A stretch of DNA of 64,000 bases from Marinobacter shengliensis (GTDB lineage: Bacteria > Pseudomonadota > Gammaproteobacteria > Pseudomonadales > Oleiphilaceae), in the NCBI RefSeq assembly GCF_003007715.1, contig NZ_PXNO01000003.1, positions 1 to 64,000 on the forward strand, given 5' to 3'. The notes under the pieces are model-generated. The model made no database searches. It was not told the origin of the DNA and worked only from the letters and a program-made list of their open reading frames with translations. Positions 19,924 to 29,596 of this stretch are shown one piece after another. The position numbers were made by a program, and so were the translations under genes. The stretch's first letter is position 1; the number at the start of each line of letters is the position of its first letter.

Positions 19924-21018
19924 GTGAAGCTACTTGTAATCAGCTCCTATGTAGATACCTGGAACTCTGTTCGGCCAGAAGCCGAAATGCTGATCGGGCT
20001 GGCAAAATTGGGTGTCGAAGTTGAGCTGATGACACAACCGGATGCGGAGTACCGCTCCCGATTTGAAGAAAACGGCATCAAGGTACACGGTTTCCATCCC
20101 CGAAAGAAAATAGAGCCTGAAGCCATTCGTCGAATTCGTCACCTCCTGATCGAAGGCAAGTTTGACGCCGTGTACTGCTTTAACAACAAAGCCATCGCTA
20201 ACACCAACCTTGCGGCAATCGGCCTGCCAGTCAAAGTTATGACCTATCGAGGCCAAACCGGCAATATCAGCCGCTGGGACCCAAGTGGCTACCTGACCCA
20301 CTTAAGCCCACGGGTGGATCGAATTATCTGCGTTTCCAAAGCAACCCGCGATGACCTACAAAAGCACGTCTGGGGCAACAAAGACAAAGTTTGTACGGTC
20401 TATAAAGGCCACGATCTCGACTGGTACCAGGATACTCCGGTAGACCTCAAACAATTCGGCGTACCGGATGGCGCCTTTGTGGTTGGGTCGGTGGCAAATA
20501 TCCGCCCCAGAAAAGGACTGCCAATTCTGCTGAAAGCCACACACCTTTTACCCGCGGACAGCAACATCCACCTATTGCTCGTGGGCCGGGGAATGGACAA
20601 TCCAGCGGTTCAGGCTCTAATCCAGGCCAGCCCGATGGCCGACAGAATTCACCTGACTGGATACAGAAAAGACGCGCCAGCCATCATTGCGTCCTGCCAG
20701 GTATCCGTGCTGGCTTCGACCAAACGCGAGGGGCTTCCAAAAACGGTGATTGAAGCTATGGCCTATGGCGTTGCACCAATCGTCAGCGATACCGGAGGAA
20801 GTGCGGAGCTCATTGAAGATGGCGTTTCCGGCATACGCGTAACGCCCGGTAGCGCTGAAGAAATTGCTGCAGGCATTCAGCGGCTGCATGAATCCCCAGA
20901 ACTATGCGCAAATATGGGCCAAAGCGCTCGAGATAGAATCGCCTCGCACTTTCACGTACAGCATTCGTCTGAAGCCCTTTTGAAGGTGCTGAGCGAAACC
21001 GTCAACGGCGAGTTTTAA
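19924..21018 (+). CDS. GT4-type glycosyltransferase
   Basis: This family 4 transferase has 364 residues and a GTG start at 19924 preceded by AAGGA. The N-terminal domain begins MKLLVISSYVDTWNSVRPEA. The donor domain has VGSVANIRPRKGLPILLKAT, LLVGRGMDNPA and STKREGLPKTVIEAMAYGVA. The codon use and AT content look somewhat different from the flanking waaF and hldD genes. Its 3' end overlaps the convergent GT2 gene by 17 bp. Confidence 0.88.
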   Translation: MKLLVISSYVDTWNSVRPEAEMLIGLAKLGVEVELMTQPDAEYRSRFEENGIKVHGFHPRKKIEPEAIRRIRHLLIEGKFDAVYCFNNKAIANTNLAAIGLPVKVMTYRGQTGNISRWDPSGYLTHLSPRVDRIICVSKATRDDLQKHVWGNKDKVCTVYKGHDLDWYQDTPVDLKQFGVPDGAFVVGSVANIRPRKGLPILLKATHLLPADSNIHLLLVGRGMDNPAVQALIQASPMADRIHLTGYRKDAPAIIASCQVSVLASTKREGLPKTVIEAMAYGVAPIVSDTGGSAELIEDGVSGIRVTPGSAEEIAAGIQRLHESPELCANMGQSARDRIASHFHVQHSSEALLKVLSETVNGEF

Positions 21019-21757
21019 TCCAGAGTGCTGCGTATTTGTTGAAGGCATAAATGGCGGTGGTGACGGCCAGCAAAAACCCATGCCGGCCGTCCAGAAAACC
21101 CCTTTGAAGCAGATACTTCCGGACAAATGCGCCTAAACTGTGGGTGCAGGCGGAAAACAGTGAGGCTTTCTTGCCACGGCGGGCCCGCCCCTCGGCCCAA
21201 TCCTCTGCATAACGGACGGATTTCGCCATGTAATCAGGGAAATTGGTCGCGGTATAGTGCAGTAGATCCCCGCCCAATGTCTCCACGCTGGCGCCTGGGC
21301 AGTGTACCTTTTCATGCACCAGCGCATCGTCATAACCGAATTCTTCACGGCGGTACAACCGGACCACTTTGTCGGGATACCAGCCAGAGTGCCGGATGAA
21401 ACGGCCAAAAAACCACGACAACCGCATTACCTGAAACACCTTCTTCGCCGGAGCCTGTTCGATGGCGCGCTGAATGGAGGAGGCCAGTTCCGGGGTGACC
21501 ACTTCGTCGGTATCGATCCAGAACAACCACTCGCCCTGCGCGTGGCTTTGGGCCCTCTGACGCTGCGGACCAAAGCCTGGCCAGTCGTCCGATTGGAAAA
21601 TGCGCGCCCCGAATTGCTCGGCGACGGCCAGCGTATCGTCCGTCGAACCAGAGTCCAGCACTACAATCTCATCGGCAAAAGCCAGACTCTCCAGGCATTT
21701 GGCAAACTCAGGCCCTGCGTTTTTGGTAATCAGTACCGCGCTGAGTTTCACTGGCAC
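21002..21757 (-). CDS. GT2-type glycosyltransferase (LPS core)
   Basis: This GT-A fold transferase has 251 residues and a GTG start at 21757. It carries LDSGSTDDTLAVAEQFG and the DxD-type motif FWIDTDEVVTPELA. The C-terminal part (FVRKYLLQRGFLDGRHGFLLA) is a hydrophobic membrane-associated segment common in WaaE/KdtX-like enzymes. It starts ten bases inside waaF, so it is in one operon with hldD and waaF, which points to inner-core LPS. The acceptor sugar is unknown. Confidence 0.87.
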   Translation of the reverse strand: MPVKLSAVLITKNAGPEFAKCLESLAFADEIVVLDSGSTDDTLAVAEQFGARIFQSDDWPGFGPQRQRAQSHAQGEWLFWIDTDEVVTPELASSIQRAIEQAPAKKVFQVMRLSWFFGRFIRHSGWYPDKVVRLYRREEFGYDDALVHEKVHCPGASVETLGGDLLHYTATNFPDYMAKSVRYAEDWAEGRARRGKKASLFSACTHSLGAFVRKYLLQRGFLDGRHGFLLAVTTAIYAFNKYAALWIKTRR

Positions 21758-22755
21758 GCCTCCAGAACCCGCTGCACGGAAATACCGGTCAAGCAGTTGT
21801 AATGGCCAAAACGGCAGGTGCGCTCAAAGCAGGGACTACACTCCACCGGATGCCGGACAATCGTCGCCTTATCCGTCAGCGGAGGCGTGAAATCCGGGCT
21901 GGTGGAACCGTAGATGGCAACCACATCAGCACCGGAGGCAGCCGCCACGTGCATCAAGCCGGAATCGTGACTGACCACTTTGCGGCAATGACTGAACAGG
22001 TCCACGGTATCTTCCAGGCGGGTTTTGCCACAAAGATTGAACACGCCCTCCTGACCATTGGCAATCTGCTCACCCGGCTCCACATCTTTCGGACCGCCCA
22101 TAACCCAGACCTGAAAGCCCTGCTGCACCAGTTTTTCAGCGAGCGCCCGGTGGTTTTCAAGAGGCCACTGCTTTGCCGGGCCAAACTCCGCACCGGGGCA
22201 GATGGCAATGGCGGGGCGTTCCGGGTCCAGGCCCAGTTTGCCCATCACGTCGTTCAGGTTAGTCTTGTTAATCGTCAGTGACGGTTGTGGCACATCAAAC
22301 CGATAGGTTTCGTAATCCGCCTTGCTGGCCCCAAGCCCCATGTAGCGCCAAACGGTTTTGTCGGTAATGGTAGAGCCGTCTCGAGTCGGGTGTCTGCGCC
22401 GGGCATCGGTCAGTAGAATCGAGCGCCCTTCCCCACTGAAACCCACTCGCTCGGGAATGCCTGCAAAGAAAGGGATCAAAGAGGACTTGAACGAACGTGG
22501 CAGGACAATGGCTTTATCATACCCTTTCAGCGTTCTGGCCAGTCGCCACTGAGCCTTCAGGGCCAGCTCGCCACTTTTCCAGGGTGCCGCAATGCCTGTA
22601 TTGACCTCAGGCATACGGGCGATGATCGGGAGCGACCACCCGGGAGCCAGCACATCGATTTCTGCTTGCAGGTCCTGCTGCTTGAGGGACATGAACAGCG
22701 CCTGGGCCATGACCATATCGCCCACCCAGGACGGCCCTACCACCAGGTATTTCAT
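21748..22755 (-). CDS. waaF: ADP-heptose:LPS heptosyltransferase II
   Basis: WaaF adds the second heptose of the inner core from ADP-heptose. The 335-residue GT9 protein begins [20 protein letters not shown], the classical heptosyltransferase II start. It carries [18 protein letters not shown] and the C-terminal [25 protein letters not shown]. The ATG overlaps the hldD stop (ATGA), so hldD-waaF-GT2 form one minus-strand operon. Confidence 0.95.
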   Translation of the reverse strand: MKYLVVGPSWVGDMVMAQALFMSLKQQDLQAEIDVLAPGWSLPIIARMPEVNTGIAAPWKSGELALKAQWRLARTLKGYDKAIVLPRSFKSSLIPFFAGIPERVGFSGEGRSILLTDARRRHPTRDGSTITDKTVWRYMGLGASKADYETYRFDVPQPSLTINKTNLNDVMGKLGLDPERPAIAICPGAEFGPAKQWPLENHRALAEKLVQQGFQVWVMGGPKDVEPGEQIANGQEGVFNLCGKTRLEDTVDLFSHCRKVVSHDSGLMHVAAASGADVVAIYGSTSPDFTPPLTDKATIVRHPVECSPCFERTCRFGHYNCLTGISVQRVLEACQ

Positions 22756-23693
22756 CGGTCCAGCCAGGCCAGATAGCTCTTAACACCACTGGCCACATCA
22801 GCAAACTCAGCGGTGTAGCCAACATCACGCAAAGCGGTAATATCGGCCTGGGTAAAGCTCTGATAGCGCCCTTTCAGCTCATCCGGGAAGGGAATGAACT
22901 CAACACGGCCCTTGCCGTGGTAGCGGATAACAGCCTCTGCCACATCCAGAAACGACTGGGCGCGCCCTGTACCCAGGTTGAAAATGCCAGACTGTTCGGG
23001 GTTGTCGTAGAACCAGAGGTTGACCTTGCAGACATCATCCACGTAAACGAAATCCCGCTGTTGACCACCATCAGAGTAGCCATCCCACCCCTCGAACAGC
23101 TTGGGGTTCTGGCCGGCCTTGATCTGCTCGTGCAGGTGATAGGCAACGGAAGCCATCTTGCCCTTATGCTGTTCTCTGGGGCCGTACACGTTGAAGTAAC
23201 GGAAGCCTACAACCTGGCTGCGGGCAGAAGGCAGGATCTTGCGCACGTACTGGTCAAACTGCCACTTGGAATAACCGTAAACGTTAAGCGGTCGTTCGCA
23301 CTCGCGCTCTTCGCGAAATTCATCACTGGCTCCGTAGACGGCGGCACTGGACGCATAGAGGAACGGCACCTTGCGATCAAGGCACCAGTGCAACAACACC
23401 TTGGAGTAGGTGTAGTTGTTCTCCATCATGAACTTGCCATCCCACTCGGTGGTGTCTGAACAGGCCCCCTCGTGGAAGATGGCCCTTATACCCACCGGCA
23501 GGTCATTCGCTTTGACCCGCTCCAGGAACTCGCCTTTGTCCATGTAATCCGTGACATCCAGCTCCGCCAGGTTCCGGAAACGGGTACCGTCGGTCAGATC
23601 GTCCACCACCAAAATATCGGTTTCGCCACGCGAGTTAAGGGCGTGAATAATGTTGGCTCCAATGAAACCGGCACCGCCAGTGACGACAATCAT
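22752..23693 (-). CDS. hldD: ADP-L-glycero-D-manno-heptose 6-epimerase
   Basis: HldD makes the last step of ADP-heptose synthesis, epimerising the C6 of ADP-D-glycero-D-manno-heptose. This 313-residue short-chain dehydrogenase/reductase has the NADP-binding [14 protein letters not shown] at the N-terminus. It also has the family catalytic YGYSK (YxxxK) and the sequence [16 protein letters not shown]. It is the first gene of the hldD-waaF-GT2 operon and is divergent from gmhA across 262 bp, so both halves of the heptose pathway share one intergenic control region. Confidence 0.96.
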   Translation of the reverse strand: MIVVTGGAGFIGANIIHALNSRGETDILVVDDLTDGTRFRNLAELDVTDYMDKGEFLERVKANDLPVGIRAIFHEGACSDTTEWDGKFMMENNYTYSKVLLHWCLDRKVPFLYASSAAVYGASDEFREERECERPLNVYGYSKWQFDQYVRKILPSARSQVVGFRYFNVYGPREQHKGKMASVAYHLHEQIKAGQNPKLFEGWDGYSDGGQQRDFVYVDDVCKVNLWFYDNPEQSGIFNLGTGRAQSFLDVAEAVIRYHGKGRVEFIPFPDELKGRYQSFTQADITALRDVGYTAEFADVASGVKSYLAWLDR

Positions 23694-23955
23694 GGTAAGG
23701 CTCCTGAAATTTCTGTGCGGACAGGCCAGAAGATGGCCGCTGTGTTCAGCCGTAATACTAACCTCTTTTGTACCTGCCTAAAACAACCAGAGCCCGAGTC
23801 TCCATCGGCCAGAACCATGATGAACACTGGATTAACGGGCGGTTAGTCTGTGAAAAAGCATATGGGACGCCTGTTGCGGCCATGGTACACTTCGCGTTTG
23901 GAACTGGTGCTGCCGCACCGGGTCGACTTTGGGATTGTTCATACCGGAGGCTCAC

Positions 23956-24540
23956 ATGTCCCAGCAAAGCAGTTACCTCGCCACCCTGGAACGGCACCGC
24001 AAAACCTTTGCAGTGATGGAAGAACACCAGGAAGCCGTCGAGCAACTGTTGGAGCTGACGCGCCAAAGCCTGAAACGGGGCGGCAAGATCATTTTCTTGG
24101 GCAACGGCGGCAGTGCTGCAGATTCGCAGCATTTGGCGGCCGAGTTCATGGTCCGCTATAAAAAAGAGCGCGGCCCCCTGGCCTCCATCGCCCTGACCAC
24201 AGACACGTCCATTCTGACAGCACACCCGAACGACTACGAATTCGAGACCGTATTTGAGCGACAAGTTCTGGGCCTGGGAAAGCCTGAAGATCTGGTGATC
24301 GGCCTGACCACCTCCGGCCATAGTGAGAACATCAACCGGGCCCTGAAAGCTGCCAACGACATGGGCGCCGCAACCGTTGCTCTGACCGGCCGGGATGGCG
24401 GCAAGGTAAAAGACATCGCCAGGCTGTCCATCATCATCAACAGTGACGAAACCGCCCGCATCCAGGAGGCCCATATGTTCATCGGCCACTGGCTGTGTGA
24501 AGCGATGGATGAGGTGGTGCTGTCCGGAGGCCTTGACTGA
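23956..24540 (+). CDS. gmhA: Sedoheptulose-7-phosphate isomerase
   Basis: GmhA converts sedoheptulose 7-phosphate to D-glycero-D-manno-heptose 7-phosphate, the first step of ADP-heptose synthesis. The 194-residue SIS-domain protein shows [19 protein letters not shown] and [12 protein letters not shown] used the ATG at 23956, which has a GGAGG ribosome binding site; the upstream in-frame start at 23929 lacks one. Its stop overlaps the hldE start (TGATG). Confidence 0.93.
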   Translation: MSQQSSYLATLERHRKTFAVMEEHQEAVEQLLELTRQSLKRGGKIIFLGNGGSAADSQHLAAEFMVRYKKERGPLASIALTTDTSILTAHPNDYEFETVFERQVLGLGKPEDLVIGLTTSGHSENINRALKAANDMGAATVALTGRDGGKVKDIARLSIIINSDETARIQEAHMFIGHWLCEAMDEVVLSGGLD

Positions 24541-25985
24541 TGCTTGATCTGGCCCGGCTGGACCAGCTTCAGAACGCCTCTGTGCTGGTGATTGGCGATG
24601 TCATGCTCGACCGCTATTTCATTGGTGACACCAACCGCATTTCACCGGAAGCACCGGTGCCGGTGGTACGCGTCGCACACACAGAAGACCGGGCCGGCGG
24701 TGCCGCCAACGTTGCCAGAAACATTGCCCACCTTGATGGCCAGGCCGCCATTCTAGGCATCATCGGCAACGACACAGACGGTCGTTTGCTGAAAGATCTT
24801 CTGGTCAAGGAAAAGGTCCATTCCGAGCTCCTGGAACTGGACGACGCACGCACGATATCCAAAACTCGCATTATCTCCCGCCATCAACAGATGGTTCGGC
24901 TAGACATGGAAGACACCTTCCCCGTCGCCCAGGCCGAAAGCGTCAAGCAGCGTTACGGCGAACTGGTTGAGCAATACAATACCGTCATCATCAGCGACTA
25001 CGCCAAAGGCACCCTCGCCTGTGTTGGCGACTTGATCCAGGCTGCGCGAAAGGCCGGCAAACAAGTGCTGGTGGACCCGAAAAGCAAAGACTTCTCCCTG
25101 TATCGTGGCGCAACCGTCATTACCCCAAATCTGAGTGAGTTCAAGGCCGCCGGCGGAGATGCCTCCTCAGATGACGCCATGCTGCGCTCGGCCCGCGCCA
25201 TGCTGGCCGACGCGGGCATCGATACCATGCTGCTGACCCGTAGCGAGCAAGGCATGAGTCTGATCACCCCGACGGAGCACCACCATTTCCCGGCGGAAGT
25301 CCTGGAAGTAAGCGATGTCACCGGCGCCGGTGACACTGTGATTGCTACACTGGGTACCTTGCTGAGCGCCGGGTTTGATCTGAAAGACGCCGCCTGGCTG
25401 TCCAACCTTGCGGCTGGCATTGTGGTCGCCAAACTAGGCGCCGCAACCGTTTCCCCGGAGGAACTGGCTGCCCGCGCCAGCCACCAGTGGTCGGCCAAGA
25501 CCAGCGGCTACCACCCCAGTGTCGAGCAGAGCCTGCTGCACATTGATTACGCCCGACAACAGGGCGAACGGATTGTCTTTACCAACGGTTGCTTCGACAT
25601 CCTGCACGCCGGCCATGTGCGCTACCTGGCCCAGGCCCGGGCGCTCGGTGACAGACTGGTTGTCGGGCTGAACTCCGATGCCTCCGTGCGCCGCCTGAAG
25701 GGCGAAGAACGCCCGGTAAACTCGCTGGAAGACCGGATGGAAGTGCTATCCGCCCTGGCCTGCGTGGACTGGGTCATTCCCTTCGGTGACAACACTGAGG
25801 AGAACGACACCCCGGAGCAACTCATCCAACGGGTGAATCCGCAGGTGCTCGCCAAAGGCGGCGACTACTCAATCGACACCATCGTGGGCGCGGACTTTGT
25901 TCAGGAAAACGGCGGCGAGGTTGCCATCCTGCCCACGGTTGAAGGCCGTTCCACCACCGGGCTGATCAAGAAAGTTCGAGGCTGA
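24540..25985 (+). CDS. hldE: Bifunctional heptose 7-P kinase / heptose 1-P adenylyltransferase
   Basis: HldE phosphorylates heptose 7-phosphate and later adenylylates heptose 1-phosphate. The 481 residues hold an N-terminal PfkB-type kinase ([37 protein letters not shown]) and a C-terminal nucleotidyltransferase. The latter has the signature [20 protein letters not shown] and [12 protein letters not shown]. Both domains are intact. The dephosphorylation step between the two activities is supplied by gmhB 1 kb downstream. Confidence 0.97.
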   Translation: MLDLARLDQLQNASVLVIGDVMLDRYFIGDTNRISPEAPVPVVRVAHTEDRAGGAANVARNIAHLDGQAAILGIIGNDTDGRLLKDLLVKEKVHSELLELDDARTISKTRIISRHQQMVRLDMEDTFPVAQAESVKQRYGELVEQYNTVIISDYAKGTLACVGDLIQAARKAGKQVLVDPKSKDFSLYRGATVITPNLSEFKAAGGDASSDDAMLRSARAMLADAGIDTMLLTRSEQGMSLITPTEHHHFPAEVLEVSDVTGAGDTVIATLGTLLSAGFDLKDAAWLSNLAAGIVVAKLGAATVSPEELAARASHQWSAKTSGYHPSVEQSLLHIDYARQQGERIVFTNGCFDILHAGHVRYLAQARALGDRLVVGLNSDASVRRLKGEERPVNSLEDRMEVLSALACVDWVIPFGDNTEENDTPEQLIQRVNPQVLAKGGDYSIDTIVGADFVQENGGEVAILPTVEGRSTTGLIKKVRG

Positions 25986-25986
25986 C

Positions 25987-27030
25987 TTGTCTGCGCCACG
26001 CTCCATCTGCCTGCTGCGCCTGTCGGCCATCGGCGACACCTGCAACGCCGCTGCAGTGGTGCACGCCATCCGGCAACATTACCCGGAAGCTGAGATCACC
26101 TGGGTAATCGGCAAGGCCGAAGCTGCACTGATGGCGGGCATGGACGGCGTCAACTTTGTTGTGTTTGATAAGAAACAGGGCCTGGCCGCATACCGCAACC
26201 TTCGGCGCCAGCTCCAGGGCAAACAATTTGATGCACTGCTACTGATGCAAGTCGCCCTGAGAGCGAATCTTGCCAGCTTGTGCATTTCCGCCAAGCGACG
26301 AATCGGCTACGACAAAGCCAAGAGCAAAGAGCTGCACAGCCTGTTTATCAACGAGCGGATCGAGCCAACGGACAAGGTCCACGTGCTGGACAATTTCCGA
26401 CAGTTCCAGAAATCGCTGGGCACCCCCCTCGAAGCACCCGACTGGAACATTCCGGTTAATGCGGAAGACCGGGACTGGGCCAAGGCCCAGCTCGACCCCG
26501 GTACCAGCCGACACCTGATCATCGCCCCCGCCGCCTCCAACGCCGAGCGGAACTGGCTGCCCGACCGATACGCGGCCGTGGCTGACTACGCCGCCAGTCA
26601 GGGTTTTTCCGTGTATCTGTGTGGCGGCCCGGCCGATCATGAAAAGGAATTGGCCGCCAGCATTCAGGCGCACGCCAGGCACTCACTGCATAACCTCGTT
26701 GGGCAATCGAACCTTAAGCAACTGTTCGCCCTGATTGGCGAAGCCAGCCTTGTGCTGGCCCCAGACACCGGCCCGGCCCACATGGCCGTTGCCGCCGGCA
26801 TACCCGTTATTGGCCTCTACGCTCACAGTAACCCGAAACGTACCGGTCCCTACCTTTGGCAAAACTACGTGGTAGACGCCTATACCCCCGCCCTGAAACA
26901 GACGCGCGGGGAAACGCCGGAACAAAGCCGCTGGGGCCAGAGGCTCAAGGGCGAAGAATTGATGAAGAACATCACGACGGAACACGTTATCAGCATGTTG
27001 AACCGCTGTATTCAGGAACAGAACCTATGA
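25987..27030 (+). CDS. GT9 heptosyltransferase (probable heptosyltransferase I)
   Basis: This GT9 protein has 347 residues. The start is TTG at 25987, one base after the hldE stop. It begins MSAPRSICLLRLSAIGDTCN, which is the heptosyltransferase I type of N-terminus. It also has the C-terminal LVLAPDTGPAHMAVAAGIPVIGLYAHSNPKRT. With WaaF also in the region, this is the best candidate for WaaC, which adds heptose I to Kdo, but another heptose position is possible. It overlaps gmhB by ATGA. Confidence 0.85.
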   Translation: MSAPRSICLLRLSAIGDTCNAAAVVHAIRQHYPEAEITWVIGKAEAALMAGMDGVNFVVFDKKQGLAAYRNLRRQLQGKQFDALLLMQVALRANLASLCISAKRRIGYDKAKSKELHSLFINERIEPTDKVHVLDNFRQFQKSLGTPLEAPDWNIPVNAEDRDWAKAQLDPGTSRHLIIAPAASNAERNWLPDRYAAVADYAASQGFSVYLCGGPADHEKELAASIQAHARHSLHNLVGQSNLKQLFALIGEASLVLAPDTGPAHMAVAAGIPVIGLYAHSNPKRTGPYLWQNYVVDAYTPALKQTRGETPEQSRWGQRLKGEELMKNITTEHVISMLNRCIQEQNL

Positions 27031-27593
27031 CCAACAAAGCCGTATTTCTGGACCGGGATGGCGTGATCAACGTGGATCACGGCTATGTGTATCGCAAAGA
27101 AGATTTCGAGTTTGTAGATGGTATCTTCGAGGCCTGCCGGCACTTTCAGGAACAGGGTTATCTGCTGATTGTCGTCACTAACCAGTCCGGCATTGCCCGC
27201 GGCATGTACTCAGAAGCTCAATTCCAGGAGCTAACAGACTGGATGGTAGAACGATTCAAGGAACAGGGTGTGACCATCACCAAGGTCTATCATTGCCCCC
27301 ACCATCCGGACTTTGGGCCTGCAGATGAGCGGGATTGCGATTGCAGGAAGCCTAAGCCGGGGATGATATTGAGGGGGATTGAGGAGTTTGAGCTGGAACC
27401 AAAACTTTGCCTGATGGTTGGTGACAAAGTCTCTGACATGACCGCTGCAGAATCCGCAGACTTAGGCACTGGCATTCTCCTCAACGACGAAGTGGAAAAG
27501 TTGAGCGAGGGCAACCGTTTCTGCCGCATAAACAACCTCAAGCAACTACTCACACCTCCTGAAGGCGTCTGTAATTGCCCCGAAGAATCGTGA
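27027..27593 (+). CDS. gmhB: D-glycero-beta-D-manno-heptose 1,7-bisphosphate 7-phosphatase
   Basis: GmhB removes the 7-phosphate of heptose 1,7-bisphosphate. The 188-residue HAD phosphatase starts MTNKAVFLDRDGVINVDHGY, with the DxD nucleophile motif. It carries the zinc-loop cysteines and histidines CPHHPDFGPADERDCDCRKP. The ATG at 27027 overlaps the previous stop. An open frame beginning further upstream lies inside the heptosyltransferase gene and is not used. gmhA, hldE and gmhB complete the ADP-heptose pathway with hldD. Confidence 0.95.
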   Translation: MTNKAVFLDRDGVINVDHGYVYRKEDFEFVDGIFEACRHFQEQGYLLIVVTNQSGIARGMYSEAQFQELTDWMVERFKEQGVTITKVYHCPHHPDFGPADERDCDCRKPKPGMILRGIEEFELEPKLCLMVGDKVSDMTAAESADLGTGILLNDEVEKLSEGNRFCRINNLKQLLTPPEGVCNCPEES

Positions 27594-27614
27594 ACCAGTT
27601 TCGAGGCTATTGTA

Positions 27615-27989
27615 ATGAAAAAATTGATTGTCGATCTCGACGGGACCATCACGAAGGGTGATACATCCGATTACCGCAACGTTTCACCAAACCTGGACGT
27701 AATCGACCGGCTTCGTTTTTATAAAGAACTCGGTTACGAGGTAATTATTCAGACAGCTCGAAATATGAGAACGTTCGAAGGTAACGTCGGGAAGATAAAC
27801 ATACACACGCTACCGATCGTGACGGAATGGCTGGATCGCCACGATGTGCCTTATGACGAAATTCACGTAGGCAAACCTTGGTGCGGCTTTGAGGGCTTCT
27901 ACATTGACGACCGCGCTATACGTCCGTCCGAATTTACCCAGCTGACTCCGGAAGAAATCGAGGCGCTAATCGAACAGGAAAAGCACTGA
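27615..27989 (+). CDS. Small HAD-family phosphatase (capsule/LPS type)
   Basis: This 124-residue minimal HAD-like protein begins MKKLIVDLDGTITKGDTSDY and contains the DxD motif of the phosphatase superfamily. IIQTARNMRTFEGNVGKINI and WCGFEGFYIDDRAIRP follow. Similar small proteins are annotated as capsule biosynthesis phosphatases, but their substrates are unknown to me. It begins the lower-GC cassette and overlaps the next gene by one base. It probably removes a phosphate from a sugar or polyol phosphate made or used by the neighbouring kinase and nucleotidyltransferases, as inference. Confidence 0.8.
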   Translation: MKKLIVDLDGTITKGDTSDYRNVSPNLDVIDRLRFYKELGYEVIIQTARNMRTFEGNVGKINIHTLPIVTEWLDRHDVPYDEIHVGKPWCGFEGFYIDDRAIRPSEFTQLTPEEIEALIEQEKH

Positions 27990-29596
27990 TGTTCCTGATA
28001 ATGTCTGCGGCCTATATAACCCAAGAGCTTCGATCAGAATTCGGAGCACTGCCTCCCAGCTTCCTGCCTCTGGGCAACCGTCGGCTTTTCCAACATCAGG
28101 TGCGCCTCGCACCAGACAACACGTCGGTGTTTCTTACCGTTCCTGAATCGTTCAAGATTTCATACTTTGATCAGGCATGGCTTGACCAAAATGAGATCAC
28201 TGTTATCCCGCTCCCCGACGGACTCAGCCTTGGGGCTTCTTTGGTTGCAGCGCTGAACCTGATCGAACAAGGGCTTGAGACACCTCTGCATGTGCTCTTC
28301 GGTGACACGCTGGTTGATCCACTGCCTCACGGGGATGATCTGGTTGCAGTGGCCAATGTTGAAGACAACTACGACTGGGCAATCGTAACGGAAAATGATG
28401 ACAACTGGCTCACCAGCAGCCAAAACACCCTTGCACAGCAAGAACACGAGGTTGTCACCGGATATTTCAGGTTTAGCAGCCCGCGACAATTGATCAGATG
28501 TATTACGCAGTCCAACTGGCATTTTCTTGAGGGGTTGGGCCGATATCGAAAAGCTGTTGGCCTCAGCACCAGCAAAGTACCTAACTGGCTGGATTTCGGG
28601 CACGCAAATACTTATTACCGATCTAAATCGGCACACACGACCCAGAGGGTCTTTAACCACCTCAAGATAACACCTGACTGGATCGAAAAATCTGGCAATC
28701 ATGGTGACAAGATTGAAGCAGAGGCAAACTGGTTTGAGAGCCTCCCCCCAATGGTTCGCCGCTTCACGCCCCAGTATCTTGGCCGACCGGAAAACAGAGA
28801 AAGCGGGGCCTACCGGCTCGAATACCTACACCACACCGCACTCAACGAGCTCTTCGTCTTTGCGGATGTCCCTGCACTTTTGTGGAAAAAAATCTTCAAA
28901 GAATGCCTGAACTTCCTCGCTAACTGCGCATCACATCCAAAACCCCAAAAGAATGCCCCCTCATCCGATTTGAGGCATCTATTTACAGTCAAAACGGAAA
29001 ACAGGCTGAAAACCTTTTGTGAGGAGCGCGGCTTGTCTGCCGACAGTCAGTTTACATTCCGCCCCCAGAGCTCGAGCGGGCAAGGGCTGCGACTATCAGT
29101 CAATGATCTCGTTCGAGGAAGCGCGGCAATTCTTCCAAAGGACGACGCTCGCGCTACTCTAATCCACGGCGACTTTTGCTTCAGCAACATCCTTTACGAG
29201 TTCAGAACCAATAGAATCAAAGTTATTGACCCAAGAGGAATGACGCATGACGGGACTATCAGTGCTTATGGAGACATTCGCTATGACTTGGCCAAACTCA
29301 GTCACTCCGTTCTGGGAATGTATGATTGGATAATCGCGGGCTATCACAACACTAGTCTGAGCGGTGATAACATATCGATCGCGTTGCCAGAATCAGCGAA
29401 GCACCACGACGTTCAACAGCTTTTTCTGGAAATGCTAGGATCACAGTTTTCAATTACCCCCCCCGAACTCTACGCCATGCAGGTACAACTCTTTTTGTCC
29501 ATGCTGCCGCTGCATGCAGATGATCCTAATCGACAGAATGCCCTGTTTGCCAATGCCTTCAGGCTTTACGACTTGATGGAGCGCCACTCTCAATGA
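27989..29596 (+). CDS. Nucleotidyltransferase-like domain fused to an APH-type kinase
   Basis: This 535-residue protein has two parts. Residues about 1-240 resemble the nucleotidyltransferase/GT-A fold (PPSFLPLGNRRLFQHQV, VLFGDTLVDPLP with an Asp pair). However, the usual N-terminal glycine-rich GxGxR loop is replaced by LIMSAAYITQELRSEFG. Residues about 300-500 resemble aminoglycoside/choline kinases, with the Brenner motif LIHGDFCFSNILYE and the metal-binding VIDPRG. The kinase core residues look intact. Overlaps on both sides (27989; ATGA at 29593) tie it to a HAD phosphatase and a second nucleotidyltransferase. The function is unknown; a phospho-substituent or activated-polyol pathway for the surface glycan is a guess. 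Confidence 0.75.
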   Translation: MFLIMSAAYITQELRSEFGALPPSFLPLGNRRLFQHQVRLAPDNTSVFLTVPESFKISYFDQAWLDQNEITVIPLPDGLSLGASLVAALNLIEQGLETPLHVLFGDTLVDPLPHGDDLVAVANVEDNYDWAIVTENDDNWLTSSQNTLAQQEHEVVTGYFRFSSPRQLIRCITQSNWHFLEGLGRYRKAVGLSTSKVPNWLDFGHANTYYRSKSAHTTQRVFNHLKITPDWIEKSGNHGDKIEAEANWFESLPPMVRRFTPQYLGRPENRESGAYRLEYLHHTALNELFVFADVPALLWKKIFKECLNFLANCASHPKPQKNAPSSDLRHLFTVKTENRLKTFCEERGLSADSQFTFRPQSSSGQGLRLSVNDLVRGSAAILPKDDARATLIHGDFCFSNILYEFRTNRIKVIDPRGMTHDGTISAYGDIRYDLAKLSHSVLGMYDWIIAGYHNTSLSGDNISIALPESAKHHDVQQLFLEMLGSQFSITPPELYAMQVQLFLSMLPLHADDPNRQNALFANAFRLYDLMERHSQ

